DNA of 64,000 nucleotides. It comes from Haematococcus lacustris (taxonomy: Eukaryota > Chlorophyta > Chlorophyceae > Chlamydomonadales > Haematococcaceae). Within the stretch, counting starts at the first letter, position 1. Every line of letters begins with the position of its first letter. This document shows, piece by piece, positions 29,987-49,291 of this stretch. Made by a program: the position numbers and the translations under genes. Location: positions 7,889,835 to 7,953,834 of the forward strand of contig JASKMD010000015.1 of the NCBI GenBank assembly GCA_030144725.1. The letters run 5' to 3'. Below the pieces are notes generated by a model. The model worked only from the letters and a program-made list of their open reading frames with translations, did not search any database and was not told the origin of the DNA.

Positions 29987-31116
29987 ATAGGTGGCTTACA
30001 CCGCATAAGCCGTAAGCCGTTAGGCTGCTAGGCCGCCCTCCCCCTCTAGGGGTTCGGGACTTTCTGTAACGCACTTAATAGCAAGGTGCACAAACAAAGG
30101 TGCACATGGGCTCAACATGAAGTCATGCAAGTTCTCATTACTGTCCTGGAAAGTCATGGCGAACTCCGCCTGCTGCCTGATGGAACTCGTGGCAGTGTAC
30201 TCAAAGATGAAATGCATGGCGTCATCCACTACCCCCTCTGTGCATCTAGTGCATGTGCGATCAATGAAAGTTACCCCCTCAAACCGAGCCTTCTCCACCC
30301 CCAAACCGTTGTTGCCTAACCTGAACCTAGTCAAGCTCGTGCGAACTTCTGTAGAGAGCTGTCTGTTCAGCAGGTGTGGTGCCATGTGATTGATGCCAAT
30401 GCCGTCCCCATGCTTAAACCATGCAGCATACGAGCATCCACTCAAGCAAATTAGTAACAGCATTTTTCAGAATCGCGGCTTGAGATTTTGCACATAGCCA
30501 TATGACGTGGTTGTAAGATTGGGGTTTGAACGAAAATTCATAAATATGCATGGTTGGTGAGATATCGCTAAGGTGATGTGTTGTACCACTCGGTGTGGTG
30601 CAGTGTAGCACAATTGGGTGCATTGTAGTAGTGCACTAGTGACAGGTGCAGTACTACACCATGAGAACCAATGTGATTTAAAGGAACAACAATCTCCAAA
30701 CCCGTAAAATAACAATGAATTACCAACATAACTACTTTATTACATCACAAAACTACTAGACTGTATATGGTGCAGTTTTTCACGATGAGTTTTGGTGCAT
30801 TGTTGCGGCATTAGATATGGTGCAGTACTGCACTATAAGGAGTAGCTTTAAAAAAGGGTAGCTAAATATTAGTTATATAATTCATGAATTTCGCTGATTA
30901 CTACGAGATTTTTCACGATGTTGGTGGGCATGGGCCAATAGTCTCATTCCGAGGCGAACCGTGTACAAAAAACACCCCCTCAAAATCGATAGTTGTGCAC
31001 TAATTTGCGTGTGTGTCTCTCCCGATGCACCGTCTCAGGCAGTCTAGGGTCTCCCTCAAACCCAACCCAATGCCTCCCCCACCTCTCGAGCCACTTGACT
31101 TCCATAGCCTTGGTGC
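29987..31116 (-). mobile_element. Second, 5'-truncated copy of LINE A with 14-bp target duplication
   Basis: The 14-mer CTTACCTGTGAGCG occurs at 29973-29986 and again at 31117-31130, flanking the copy exactly. Sequence 30003-30436 and 31018-31116 is over 90% identical by eye to 13868-14400, including the zinc-knuckle region TCTRCTEGVVDDAMHFIFEY, where the last Cys of the motif is changed to Tyr. It contains the 577-bp insert 30439-31015. Confidence 0.9.
30439..31015. mobile_element. CACTC-ended DNA element, 577 bp, TC duplication, in LINE A copy 2
   Basis: It starts CACTCAAGCAAATTAGT and ends in the complement of CACACACGCAAATTAGT (about 14 of 17 match). TC flanks both sides (30437-30438, 31016-31017). 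Comparison with the uninterrupted LINE A copy (about 14295-14305: AACATCTCTCCC) shows an exact insertion. It is AT-richer than its surroundings, with repeated TGGTGCAGTACTGCAC-like palindromic bits and no ORF. Confidence 0.85.
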
Positions 31117-31130
31117 CTTACCTGTGAGCG

Positions 31131-33570
31131 GGGAACAAGACAGGACCCTGTATCAGACGGAGTTTTGAGACGAGGCACCTCTGATCTCCACATGAGCTAA
31201 TATTAGGTCACCCCTCCCATTGGACCACCAACCCCCCTAACGATAAGGGACAACGGCTTTTCCGGACTCATTTCTGCACGGTTGTACACGCGGATTGAAG
31301 CGTCGGAATGCGGCCGCGCTGAGCCACACGCTGAGCTGGTCGGGCATGTTGCCGGGTATCCGACCCTACAGAGCCTGCGGACTTGATGTACGTTGACCCA
31401 GTAGCGATGAGTCCCTGATTAACGCGATGGATAGTGCGCGATGTGCGAGGAGCCCGACCTCATGTCCAACATAATAACCCACATGCGCTGGCTCTGGGGC
31501 GACGGAACTAGGCTCAGGGGCTCTGAAACTAGGAGGAGACCATGGCATGAGCATAGCAGTGGCAACTGCATCATTCACTTGCTAATTAAGCTCCATAAGG
31601 TGGGCTAACTCTCCTTCATGCTGCGCACTCTGCTGATGCCAGTATGACCACCATCAAACTCGATCAAACTCTCCAGCCTTGCGTCACTGGCTAGGGAACT
31701 CACTGTGAACCCCCTGCCAAAGTCTCATCCATTGTTGACAATTGTCAAGAGGGGTTTTAGGAGCTGGCGTGTGCACATGCCTACAGCCTGCCGACATCCA
31801 AGTATCACCCCTACGAACGGCAGGAGGGCCAGGCTGCCCGCTGTGCGTGTTGTGTGAGGTCTACGCCAGCTGGCAGCACTGGCTGGCTGGAGATTCATGT
31901 GGAGAGGGAGGCTGTGTAAGATGATGTTGAGAAAACTGGGCTCCATGCTTAAAGTTTACCGCAGCTGAGAACTCTGCATCCTGCGTTGTGGGTGTTGTAA
32001 AGCAGCACTTGAAAGGCCCATTGTGCAGAACGTAACCGTTCGCGTGCCTGGCAGACTGCCGGTCACCGTGGGTGCCAGCAGCTCGGGCGCGCAGGCGCAA
32101 GCGCGGCGCAGTAATAAGGCTTTCCGCGTTAAAATGACAACTCAACTCTCACCAGGCACGCCGCAAAGTCAAATGTCCCTTACGTGGTGGTTCAATGGGA
32201 GGGGTGACCATTAGCATTTTGACCCGAAACTAATATCAGCGGACATACCCTAATCGGGTAGCTTGGCCCCCTAGCTTTTGCACAACTTAAAAAACATGCC
32301 AATTAAGAATGCCCCGCAAGCAACACGGCCTCCAGCTCCACAACCGAGGAGGTACCGTGTGCCTGTCTGTAGGCGACGAGATACCGTGTGCCTGTCTGTA
32401 CTGAAAGTTTTTCAGTTAGTACTGAAGATGGTCCAGTCAGGCGCCCCCAACATGGGGTTGGTGATATGCATGCGATTACTTCCTCAATACTGCACCGTTC
32501 TCGATAGCGTTTATCACATTGGCATCGGAGGTTTAGTCCGCGTTATCTGACCATCAGCGCTAGCCATTGGAGTCTTTGCTCGCGTACTGCCACATGTGCC
32601 CGCGAACAAATCACATCGGCGAGACGGGTCTCCTTGGCACGGTGAGCCACATCGCTGTGACCCCATCTACCTAGCGTAGTAAGCTGGTTGTGCACAAATG
32701 GAATGTCCGGCCGACACCCAACGCGATGCCTGCCGGGCGTGCAGGGCACCTGGACGGGGCAACTAAAACATCTGGTTGTATTCGCTTCCGCCGAATACAT
32801 CATTTCGGTCGGCGCACACTAAGGTATCACCGGCTTACACCCCCCCCTCCTCCACTGTGTCCACCACTGTGTTGCACCCGTTGCACCTATAGGGAAATCG
32901 ATACAAAGACCTTGTTCTTGACCCATTGGCCCATCTATTGAAACAAATTGCACATCAAACAGCCCAGGCCTCAATCAGTTTAACACTTTCAAAGTTACAT
33001 CATGTTCTCCAAGCAGAATTAGGGCCACGGGGCTGTGGGGTGGCAATTGAGCTATGAAACTTTGCACGCAGGTGGATGGCATGTAGGGGAGTGTAACTCT
33101 CAGAGGAGCCGAGGCCAAATTCGGCCATGTTGTGGAGTTGTATGACTGCCTGCATGGCCCTGGCCCTAAGATCGGCTAAGGGAGTTGGGGGTCACCGATC
33201 AAAGTGAGCTTTTGGCTTATCTGAGTATGAGCGTTTGTTACAATGTCCTAGATGAGCTTAGCCTAGTAAGTAGCATGTTGTATGTCCCAATGGTCGAGCT
33301 GTGGCATTGCCCTCTAGGTAAGGGGGGGAGGTGGGCTCATTGCCACATCGCCGCAATCGCTTTCCGATCCGACTGCTGCTGCCGACGCGCATGCGCATGT
33401 AGAGCAGCCTAAGCGACGAAGGCGGTCGCAGCCATTTTTTGAATGTTGGGGGCGCCTGAGGTCCAGTCAGTATTGAAAGTGGTCCATTTAGTACTGACTG
33501 CCATTTCTTCTTCATCTCCCTCTGTATCTCCTCAGCCTGATTATCCCTCGATTTTAGATTTACATTACAA
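31131..33570. other. No gene recognised; includes an old relic of the CACTC element family
   Basis: Short frames only. Bases about 33170-33300 (CTAAGGGAGTTGGGGGTCACC, GAGTATGAGCGTTTG, CCTAGTAAGTAGCATG) are a diverged match to 16750-16860 of the 1.7-kb element. Confidence 0.5.
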
Positions 33571-33579
33571 TTCTCACAA

Positions 33580-33982
33580 TGGACCTTTTTCTGAAACAAC
33601 GCCAAATTCAAAGATTATTTGAACCTTGTTATGAAATTTGCCGTGATTGGGCAGCAGCTCAGCGACCGCCAGCAGCACTACGTGCATCGTGGAAGTGCGC
33701 TTCAGGTTCGGGACCACCAAGGAGGCGCTGAGGCGCAGTAGATGGCGCACACACTTTTTCAAGTTACTCGAGTTATCTACGAGCGGGGTCCTTTCGGTGC
33801 CCACGTGCGGGGGTGCTCGTAGATAATCAAAGTAATTACAAGTAACTTGAAAAAGTGTGTGCGCCATCTACTGCGCCTCAGCGCCTCCTTGGTGGTCCCG
33901 AACCTGAAGCGCACTTCCACGATGCACGCAGTGCTGCTGGCGGTCGCTGAGCTGCTGCCCAATCACGGCAGAAAAAGGTCCA
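33580..33982. repeat. Long inverted repeat (hairpin), arms about 145 bp
   Basis: The left arm 33639-33784 and right arm 33815-33970 are near-perfect reverse complements (for example GGCGCAGTAGATGGCGCACA against TGTGTGCGCCATCTACTGCG), with a loop of about 30 bp and a small 10-14 bp indel. An outer extension GGACCTTTTTCTG (33581-33593) pairs with CAGAAAAAGGTCC (33969-33981). The left side has about 45 extra bases between the two. No convincing flanking duplication. Confidence 0.9.
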
Positions 33983-33989
33983 ATGCCTA

Positions 33990-36121
33990 GAAAATGCAAT
34001 GTGCCAGGTTTCATGTCAAAATATCCAACTTTGCTTGCGTTTGCTTGCGTTTGCTTGGTGTTGACGTCCATCCACTATGGGACAGCATTGCACCTCGGGA
34101 CATGTCTGATCCCACATCGATGGGTGCCCCATACTCGCAGCACCATGCGAACGTAAGGAGAGATGCTGACTACAACGAGTGTGCCAGACTTTATGCAACC
34201 ATGCAAGGCTACCGTGCCATCGCGCCAACCGTCTCCGCCCTCCTCTTCCTCCGCCTTGCTGTATGGTTGTCATCACTATGTTGTCAGCTAGCGCGTCAAC
34301 CATGACGCTTGTTCGGACTTGAAGTGAGACGAATGTCTAGTTATGTGAGTGTAGGCTTGCAACATCATTGCACAGCTCGATCAGTACCCAATCTCAGCCA
34401 ACAGACACATACGTGGCCAGGCACAATCTTCGTTTAACAACACACAACTCCGCTAACCACCCTTGGCAACGAACAATAGCAACGAACACAACGATGCATC
34501 AGAGCATTTCTACCTGGCTAAGTGCAAACACTGTGTTGCGTACAGACGAAAGGCTTGTGACCAACACGTCAATAACATAAATGCATTACTTACGGCAAAA
34601 CAAAGAAAGTCAGTAAGGTTAGTGTAACCAGTGAAGAGACAGGTGTGAGAGGGTGCTACTGTTGATGTTGTTTGGGAGGTGACCAGCACGTCGTTCAATG
34701 CAGCAGCAGAGCTGCTTGTAAGCAGGGCCGGGGACATCATCCCAGTGGCAATTATACCTAACCCTGCCTGGTGCGGCCAGGTACAGTGCTGCCCCGCCCT
34801 TAGGTCAAGCTTAGTGTGGTAGTGACCCTCTTTCTCCCCTCTTGCTCCTTGGCTGCATCATGCATTCTACTTTGGCCCAGGGCATCTGTCATCAGGCTGG
34901 ACCTAGGCCTGGGCAGAAAGGGTCAGAGCAAAGCCTGGACAGATCAGATCAGATCAGATCTGAAATACGGCCAGATCAGATCAGATCGTGTCAACCCTTG
35001 CCACCTCAGCTCTGGCCCAGCCAGATGATGTTGTGGGTGGCAGGGTGTTATTGAGGCGGACTTGTTGCAGCCCCTGCTGCCTGCTTGCCAGCCAGCTAGC
35101 TGGTCACAGCCCGGGGCGCCCTGCATGCCCTGAATGCAGGGCAACCTGTCTCATGCAAGCATAAGCCATGGGAGTGAGATGAACCCACTCTTTATGTTGC
35201 CGTCAGCCCGGCATTCAGTGTGAGGTGGAGTACAGGCGTGATGCCTTGAGCTTGGGGCATGCAAATGACAGATTCCTCACACATGCCATTGCTGCTTTGA
35301 AACCACCCCGACTCATGCTGACGAGCAGGGCATGGCAGGGCAGGCTTTCATGTCCAGGGCTGCCAGCCACCCTCAGGGATGGGGGGCGAGGGCTTGCATG
35401 CATGCACCTCCTAGCTTGCTTGACAGCAAAAGCCCAGGCCAGCGCTGGGACCAAAGAGTGACAGCATGTGTGCATTGTGTGAGAAGAAGTGAGGGTGTGA
35501 CCAGCCTCTCCACACCTTCGCCTCAGAGCTGGCGCCACGCGGTTAGCTACCTTCCTGGCCTGCCCCCAGCGGTGGCTCCCTTTCTGATGGGACCAGCCCC
35601 CTCTCCCCCCCGCCACTGCCACCATGCCAACAAAGGGATAGGCAGCCCAGAAGGTCACCAGAAGCTGGCAGCAGTGGCAGCGGCAGTGGCAGCAGCAGCT
35701 GCATGGCTTCTCTGTGTGCCCAGTCGGCACTGGTGCCAGAAGGGGGCAGGGAGGTGTGAAGGCAGGGGGTGGTGTGGGGCTCGCCCTTGCAGCGAGCGGT
35801 AGCCGGTCAGGAGGGGAGGGTGTGGAGCAGTGCTGCGTCTTGGAAAGCAGTGCAGGCAGTGCGCATGCGGCCCTGGCCTGGCCTTGCGGGCAGCAAGTGG
35901 GCAGTGGGAGCCGTGGGAGTGCAGCCTGCTGCTGCTGCTGCTGCTGTGTGTGCCTAGGCTAGGGGGCCGACCTGCTAGGTACCCCCTCCTGCCCCCGACC
36001 ATACCCCCTCCCCCCCCCCCCAGACCAGACCACACTGGGCGGTGGATGAGGTCAGTGGTGGTGGCCTCCCGGCATGCCCCCCCCCTGCCCCCCCAGGCCC
36101 CCTCCTGCCTCCCCTGGTCGG
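33990..36121. other. No gene recognised
   Basis: It includes TGCTTGCGTT tandem copies at 34031-34058 and a (GATCA)n tract at 34940-34990. Nothing coding is convincing. The region downstream of the kinase stop (36121 and lower) would carry its 3' UTR. Confidence 0.5.
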
Positions 36122-43627
<7,506 letters not shown>

Positions 43628-45561
43628 GGCGCCGCGCTGCAGAGCGGCTGCGGTGATGAGGGCGTGGGAGGAGGCTGAGGAGGAGTTGCAGGACAGCAGC
43701 GGGGCGTCACGGGCGGACAGGGATGCGGAGCTGGCTCCTACAGCAGCAGCAGGGGGGCAGAGGGGAGGGGGGCAGGAGGGGGTGGTGGGGGCAGCAGCAG
43801 GGGGGCAGGAGGAGGGGTCAGGTCAAGGGGTGCATCAGAGGCCAAGAGGATGGCAGAGCATGGAGGGTGGGGGCCAGGCAGCCAGGGGTGCCCAGAGGCC
43901 CCCCAGCAGGCTCCCGCTCAGCCATCCTGACCTCCCTTCACCGTTATTTCCCTCCATTCTTCATCTTGATCTACCTCATGGACCCCATCTAGTGCTCCAC
44001 TCCCTGCCCCCCCCGGTGTGCAGTATCTCACTGATACCTGTCAATCTCAAGTCCCTGCAATCCTCAGTGTGGGGCAACCCTGGTGGGGGCCCTAGTGCGG
44101 GGACTGCCTGGGGGCAGCGGCGCTCATCCCATCTCATCCCAGGCGTCCCCCAAGCGCAAGGCTGCTGAGGGGACCCCCTCCCAGCCAGGCTCCCAGCCAG
44201 GCTACCCTCTTGCCTTATGGCCTAGACACAGCCCTCCCACCCTCCCAGCCTGGCTACCCCATGCCCAGCCTCCTGGTTCCATCCATCATGCCCAGCCCCC
44301 GCATCTTGAGAGCTGCACAGCAGCCCCTGACGGCCCCTGCTGCTGTATGGCCTGCCCCTCACCTCCCTCTGCACACCCAGCACACAGCCTGGACCAGGCC
44401 CTGTGTAGCCCTGGAAACAGCCCTGACCAGCCCTGGTGCAGCCGTCACTGGCGGCCTCACCCCCCACTGCAACGACCTGCTTGGGCAGCTGGGGGGGCCC
44501 CTGCCCAGCCTGGCTCAACCCACCCACCCTAATCCTGGGCATTCTGTTCTCCACCCAGGGGTCAGTGTGGCAAGGAGGAGGAGGAGGAGGAGGAGGAGGA
44601 GGGGAGACCTCTCCCCCGCCATCCCCCCTCCTGGTGTTGGTAAAGTCAATAGGTAAGGGTAGGGGTGGCAGCCATGGCCACCCTGTTGTGGTGCCAGCTG
44701 CATGTGCTGGGCCTGTGCAGCATGCAGGCTCCCACACCTCCCAGCCCTGCACTGCCTTGGCCCTGCCCAGCGCCCGACACGCTGAGCACAGCCCTAGCTC
44801 TTGGCCAGCTGCTTGCCTCTTCCTGACGCTGCAGCGGTTAGACCAGACACTGGTTTAGCCAATGCGGGGTTGCCCTGCTGCCTCGCCTCTTCCTAACGCT
44901 GCAGCGGCTGGGCGCTGGCTTTGCACTGACACTGGCTTTGCCTGTGCAGGGTGGCCTGCGATGGCCTGTGTGCTGTTGCTGCCTGAGCTGCTGGGTCCAG
45001 GCTGCGACAGTGCCAATGGCGTGATGATCGTCACGGCAAACACACAGGCTGCCACCGTGTGATGCTGGCACAGTGTGATGCTGGCACAGTGAGCATGACG
45101 ATTGTCATGGGATACACACCCAGCGGGTGGATGGTCATCGTGAACAAACCTGTGCCGCTGGGTCCAGTGCTATCAGGCTGCTCCAGGCTGCAGTGCTGAT
45201 GACATGATGGTCGTCATGGAAAACACACACATGCCCCTCAGCCCCTTGGCCACTAGCAGGCCTACTGGCCTGCCACCTGGGTGCTGTCCCTGTGGCTGCT
45301 GCCGGCAGCTAGGTTCAGGGGTGTTGCAGCAAGGCTGGGAGGGGGGTGCGGGCCCTGGGTTAGGGGCAGCAGGCGGGACATCAGGCGCCCTGTGGGGCAG
45401 CTGCCCTCCTTGGCGCCCGACCTGCTGTCCACAGTGGGCCTCTCAGCCTCACACCTGACAAGCTGGCCTGCCAAGCTTTCCAACCCTCATGGCGGGTGGC
45501 CCTGGACATGGTGCACACCAGCTCTAGGGAGGGGAGGCTGTGAGGGGTCTGTGAGGCTGCC
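43628..45561. other. No gene recognised
   Basis: G- and C-rich sequence upstream of the kinase start. It has a (GGA)n tract at 44574-44603, a partial tandem duplication around CTCTTCCTNACGCTGCAGCGG (44817-44907), and four degenerate copies of a TGATGGTCGTCATGGAAAACACAC-like motif between 45020 and 45235. Confidence 0.5.
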
Positions 45562-46263
45562 TCACGGTAACTGGCCTGGCCTGGTGATCTGACCATTGGC
45601 CAGCAGGCAGCAAAAGCTTGCTAGTTCCCAGGGGTGATGGCCCTGGGCGTGCTGCTCACAAGCTCCTAAGGGAGCAATGCTCCAGGGGGCAAGGGAGCCT
45701 GCCCTTGAAGCAGCTGCGGCTGCAGGGGTGTTTGGCCTCCCCAACCTCATGACCTGTATATTCCTAACCTCGACACCGAGCATCTCCCTGCAGGTCTGCC
45801 CTGAAGGTCGTGGCTCCGGGAACGCACCTAGAGCTGTCAGGCTGAGAGCAGGCACGGGGGGCTTCTGCGCCACTGACGGCGAGCCACCTGCAGGCCGCGC
45901 GGCAACGAAGCTGCCGCTGTGCGCGATGTTGCTGGCGCCGTGCTTGAGAGGCGGACCCTTCTGCGGCTGCTCTATAAGATGGGGCTTGGTGCCAAGGGTT
46001 TGGGTTTGAGGCTGCTTCTGCTGCCGAGTGCTAGGCGCTGCCTGCGCACCGCTGTCCTGCTGGTCGTCGATAAAATTGCGGGCCTGCAAGCCAATCAATG
46101 CCTCAATCTCAATCAATGCCCCGATGATGGCCGGCCAGCCGTTAATCGACGTCAGGACCCCACTGCGCGGGACCCAGATGCTGCACCTGCCTTTGCGATG
46201 CCCAGCGTGGGCAGGACGGGCTTCGGCATCGAAGCGCGGCTGTGCGAGCCTAGCGAGACCCAA
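45562..46263 (-). CDS. Hypothetical protein, unrecognised, boundaries uncertain
   Basis: A continuous open frame in compositionally ordinary DNA, including INGWPAIIGALIEIEALIGL and a basic, Gln/Pro-rich middle (RQQKQPQTQTLGTKPHL). An upstream minus-strand ATG in another frame (MPKPVLPTLGIAKA) could be a first exon spliced into it. I see no domain. It could equally be an untranslated region or chance ORF. Confidence 0.3.
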   Translation of the reverse strand: MGLARLAQPRFDAEARPAHAGHRKGRCSIWVPRSGVLTSINGWPAIIGALIEIEALIGLQARNFIDDQQDSGAQAAPSTRQQKQPQTQTLGTKPHLIEQPQKGPPLKHGASNIAHSGSFVAARPAGGSPSVAQKPPVPALSLTALGAFPEPRPSGQTCREMLGVEVRNIQVMRLGRPNTPAAAAASRAGSLAPWSIAPLGACEQHAQGHHPWELASFCCLLANGQITRPGQLP

Positions 46264-46777
46264 ACTCAGACGTTAAGCCTTACGTCGCTTCGAGCCTTTT
46301 CGCGCTTCTCCTCTCCCATTCACGACAGCAAAGTACAGAGTTAAGAGCTGATGTGGAAGGTGCTGCCCTCTTGTGAAACCCAATTTAGGTGCTGGTCAGC
46401 GCACAAGGGCAGCCTGCTACAAGACTGGGTCTGAAAGGTTGCGTGAGATATAGTTGCAACGCAGGCGCAGCCGGCATGGCTTGTTGTACGCGCTATTGAC
46501 AACGGAACACCTCTGCTGACCCCGCTTGTCCGTAATGGTTTGAAAACGGTCTTAACTGACATGCGTCGAAGGCGGAAACGTACCTCGCAACCAATGAATT
46601 TGACAGCAAGCTGGCTCCATACGCAAGAGTATCCGTCTACAATGTGCAAGTGGTCTCCGTAAAGACATTGGTTCAATGGTCGTGGGTGTTCTGTCCATCA
46701 GTGGTATAAACACACCGAAGGCTGTAGAGTTCGGAGTGAATCTGGGCTGCATCCCAATGCTCCTTGCATGTCGCAGC

Positions 46778-47948
46778 TCATGCTTTCTTGCTCTGCTCCG
46801 CCAGCAGCTTTAGCCGGGCCAGCAATGCTTCATTCTGTTCTCGAGCGTGGCTGACACGCTCCTTGTAGCCGTCCATTTTCTCTAGTTGGGCATTCTGCAC
46901 AGCATGCACATGGTCTACTTCTCGTGCCAATGTGGATGAGTGGGCGCTTGCAGAACACATTTGTCACTAAACTGGCTCTTTCTGCTCTCATGCTTGCTGC
47001 AGACACTGTAGCGTGCGTACAGCAATGGCGGCGCACACAGCCGTAGGCCCCTGCCCCTCCAAGGCCCTTTGCAGTGACCTATGCTGGCCTCCTGAAACAC
47101 CCATGCCACTACCCGCTGCTGGCTCCCAGATTAAGACATCGACTATAGACATTCACATGCTAGAACAACACATGTCAATGTATCTGTCCCAACCCCCAGC
47201 TCCAGCCATGGCGCTTTGCAGCATTGTGAGTCACACCACTGCCTCTCACCACCATGACACCACTGTCAGTTGGGTTAGTCAGGAGGAGACTGGCAGGCTC
47301 CAGCCCTTGCCCCTGGGCAGGCTGCTCTGCTCTACCTACCTCGGCACCTGCTGGTCTGCTGCTGCTCCCCGTCTACTACTGGTAGCCTTCAATGCTGCTG
47401 CTGCTGCTTGACCCTGGCTGCTGCAGCTGCTGCTGGAACTGCACCCCTATGCAGCCACCAGGTTTTGCAAGGCAGGGCCACTGGGCCTCCCACTGGCACC
47501 TGTGCAGGAGCTCACCGTGATGGGTGTGTAGTGGTTCACGATGGTCTCCATCAACGCAGTGCCCAGGCATGGCACGGCAAGCAGGACAGAGAACTGCGAG
47601 CAGAGCACAGGCTCAGTGACACGAATGATACAGAGCCAGGTGCACACACACAACGCCATCCAGGCCAAAGGGATGTGGGATTAGGACCGATACTCAACCT
47701 GCCAACTTCAAGTTGGTGCAAGACGCTGGATGCAGAGGCAACTGCTCTCACGCACAATGACATGTGGGATTAGGACTGATGCTCAACCCTGCTAGTTTGA
47801 AGTGAGGGCAACACGTTGGATGTAGGCAGCTGCTCTCAACCTGGAACGGGCGCAGCCGGTTCTTGATGTAAAAGTATCGTGCAGCGCCGACTCCGAAGAG
47901 ACCTGCCGCGAGCTCGTAGTCACGCGAGCTTGGCTGCCAGTCTTGCAT
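46778..47948 (-). CDS. Small predicted membrane protein with C-terminal coiled coil (100 residues, three exons)
   Basis: Exons 47841-47948 (from an ATG), 47516-47593 and 46778-46894 have GT-AG junctions, all phase 0. The product starts MQDWQPSSRDYELAAG and has two short hydrophobic segments (LAAGLFGVGAARYFYI; FSVLLAVPCLGTALMETIV). It ends in a charged coiled coil (KMDGYKERVSHAREQNEALL, then ARLKLLAEQSKKA). The consistent splice phases and the contrast between exons and introns support a real gene. I do not recognise the family. An organelle membrane accessory protein is a guess only. Confidence 0.6.
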
Positions 47949-48653
47949 GGCGCTCGCCTTCAGCTGGGCATCATGTAATCCTAGCAGCTAGCCGATATCA
48001 TGCGCGAAGCACCTAGACTCGCACTAAACTACAACAGGACATCAGATTATGGTCTTGCATGGCACGATGTGGAACTCTAGTGAAACGGTCAGCCACGCCT
48101 GCCATCTGGGGAGTGACCAGTTGCATTTGACTCTCCAGCGGCAAACTAGTTCGATCATAGCGAAAAGAGGCCGCATCATGAGGATGAAAACAAGTTAATG
48201 TCCCAGCCGTATATTGCCAAAGTTGCCGAAGCCAAAAAGAGGGCGCATAGTGGCAACCATGATGGCCGTGATACATCAGCAACACGAGTAATCAGCAGAC
48301 CTCCCATTATCCAGCCCAATGGAAAAACATCTACTGCCACATCTACCGCCACAGACCTCCCCATGATCCAGCCAAGAGAATAAACTGAAAGAGGCGAGAA
48401 ATCATTACACTGCACGATGGCCAGTGCCATGTCATGATGATGATGACGATCAGCTAAGTGTATGCATGGCTGCCCTAACGATAGCCCTAGGCGGTAGGGT
48501 ACAGCCACCACCTGCAGCAGCTGCTACAACTGCCACCACACCTTGCCCCATGGACTGCCTGCGCTGCCGGCTGCAACCCCCTGCTGCCCCCCAGCTGTCC
48601 CGACCCGGTGGCTGGCGGGAGCAGGCTGCTGCCTCCCTTGCCACCCTCCCTGC
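47949..48653. other. No gene recognised
   Basis: Upstream region of the small membrane protein, with a short repeat (CCCATTATCCAGCCCAATGG / CCCATGATCCAGCCAAGAG at about 48303-48380). Confidence 0.4.
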
Positions 48654-49153
48654 NNNNNNNNNNNNNNNNNNNNNNNNNNNNNNNNNNNNNNNNNNNNNNN
48701 NNNNNNNNNNNNNNNNNNNNNNNNNNNNNNNNNNNNNNNNNNNNNNNNNNNNNNNNNNNNNNNNNNNNNNNNNNNNNNNNNNNNNNNNNNNNNNNNNNNN
48801 NNNNNNNNNNNNNNNNNNNNNNNNNNNNNNNNNNNNNNNNNNNNNNNNNNNNNNNNNNNNNNNNNNNNNNNNNNNNNNNNNNNNNNNNNNNNNNNNNNNN
48901 NNNNNNNNNNNNNNNNNNNNNNNNNNNNNNNNNNNNNNNNNNNNNNNNNNNNNNNNNNNNNNNNNNNNNNNNNNNNNNNNNNNNNNNNNNNNNNNNNNNN
49001 NNNNNNNNNNNNNNNNNNNNNNNNNNNNNNNNNNNNNNNNNNNNNNNNNNNNNNNNNNNNNNNNNNNNNNNNNNNNNNNNNNNNNNNNNNNNNNNNNNNN
49101 NNNNNNNNNNNNNNNNNNNNNNNNNNNNNNNNNNNNNNNNNNNNNNNNNNNNN
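48654..49153. other. Assembly gap (500 N)
   Basis: Run of 500 N. It hides the 3' exons of UTP18. Confidence 0.99.
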
Positions 49154-49291
49154 TCCCACTGAGCTGCACAATGCGTATCGCCCTCGCGACCGACAATGTC
49201 ACCTTCGCCTACCCCTCCCCCCTCCCACCCCCCCCTGCCCTCCCTCCTCCCCTCCTCCCCCTGCCCTTTACCCCCCCACCCCCCCACCCAC

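Noticed and set aside
44083..44656. Plus-strand Pro/Ser-rich ORFs upstream of the kinase
   Set aside because: No domain, no consistent splice sites, composition like other non-coding C-rich DNA in the window.
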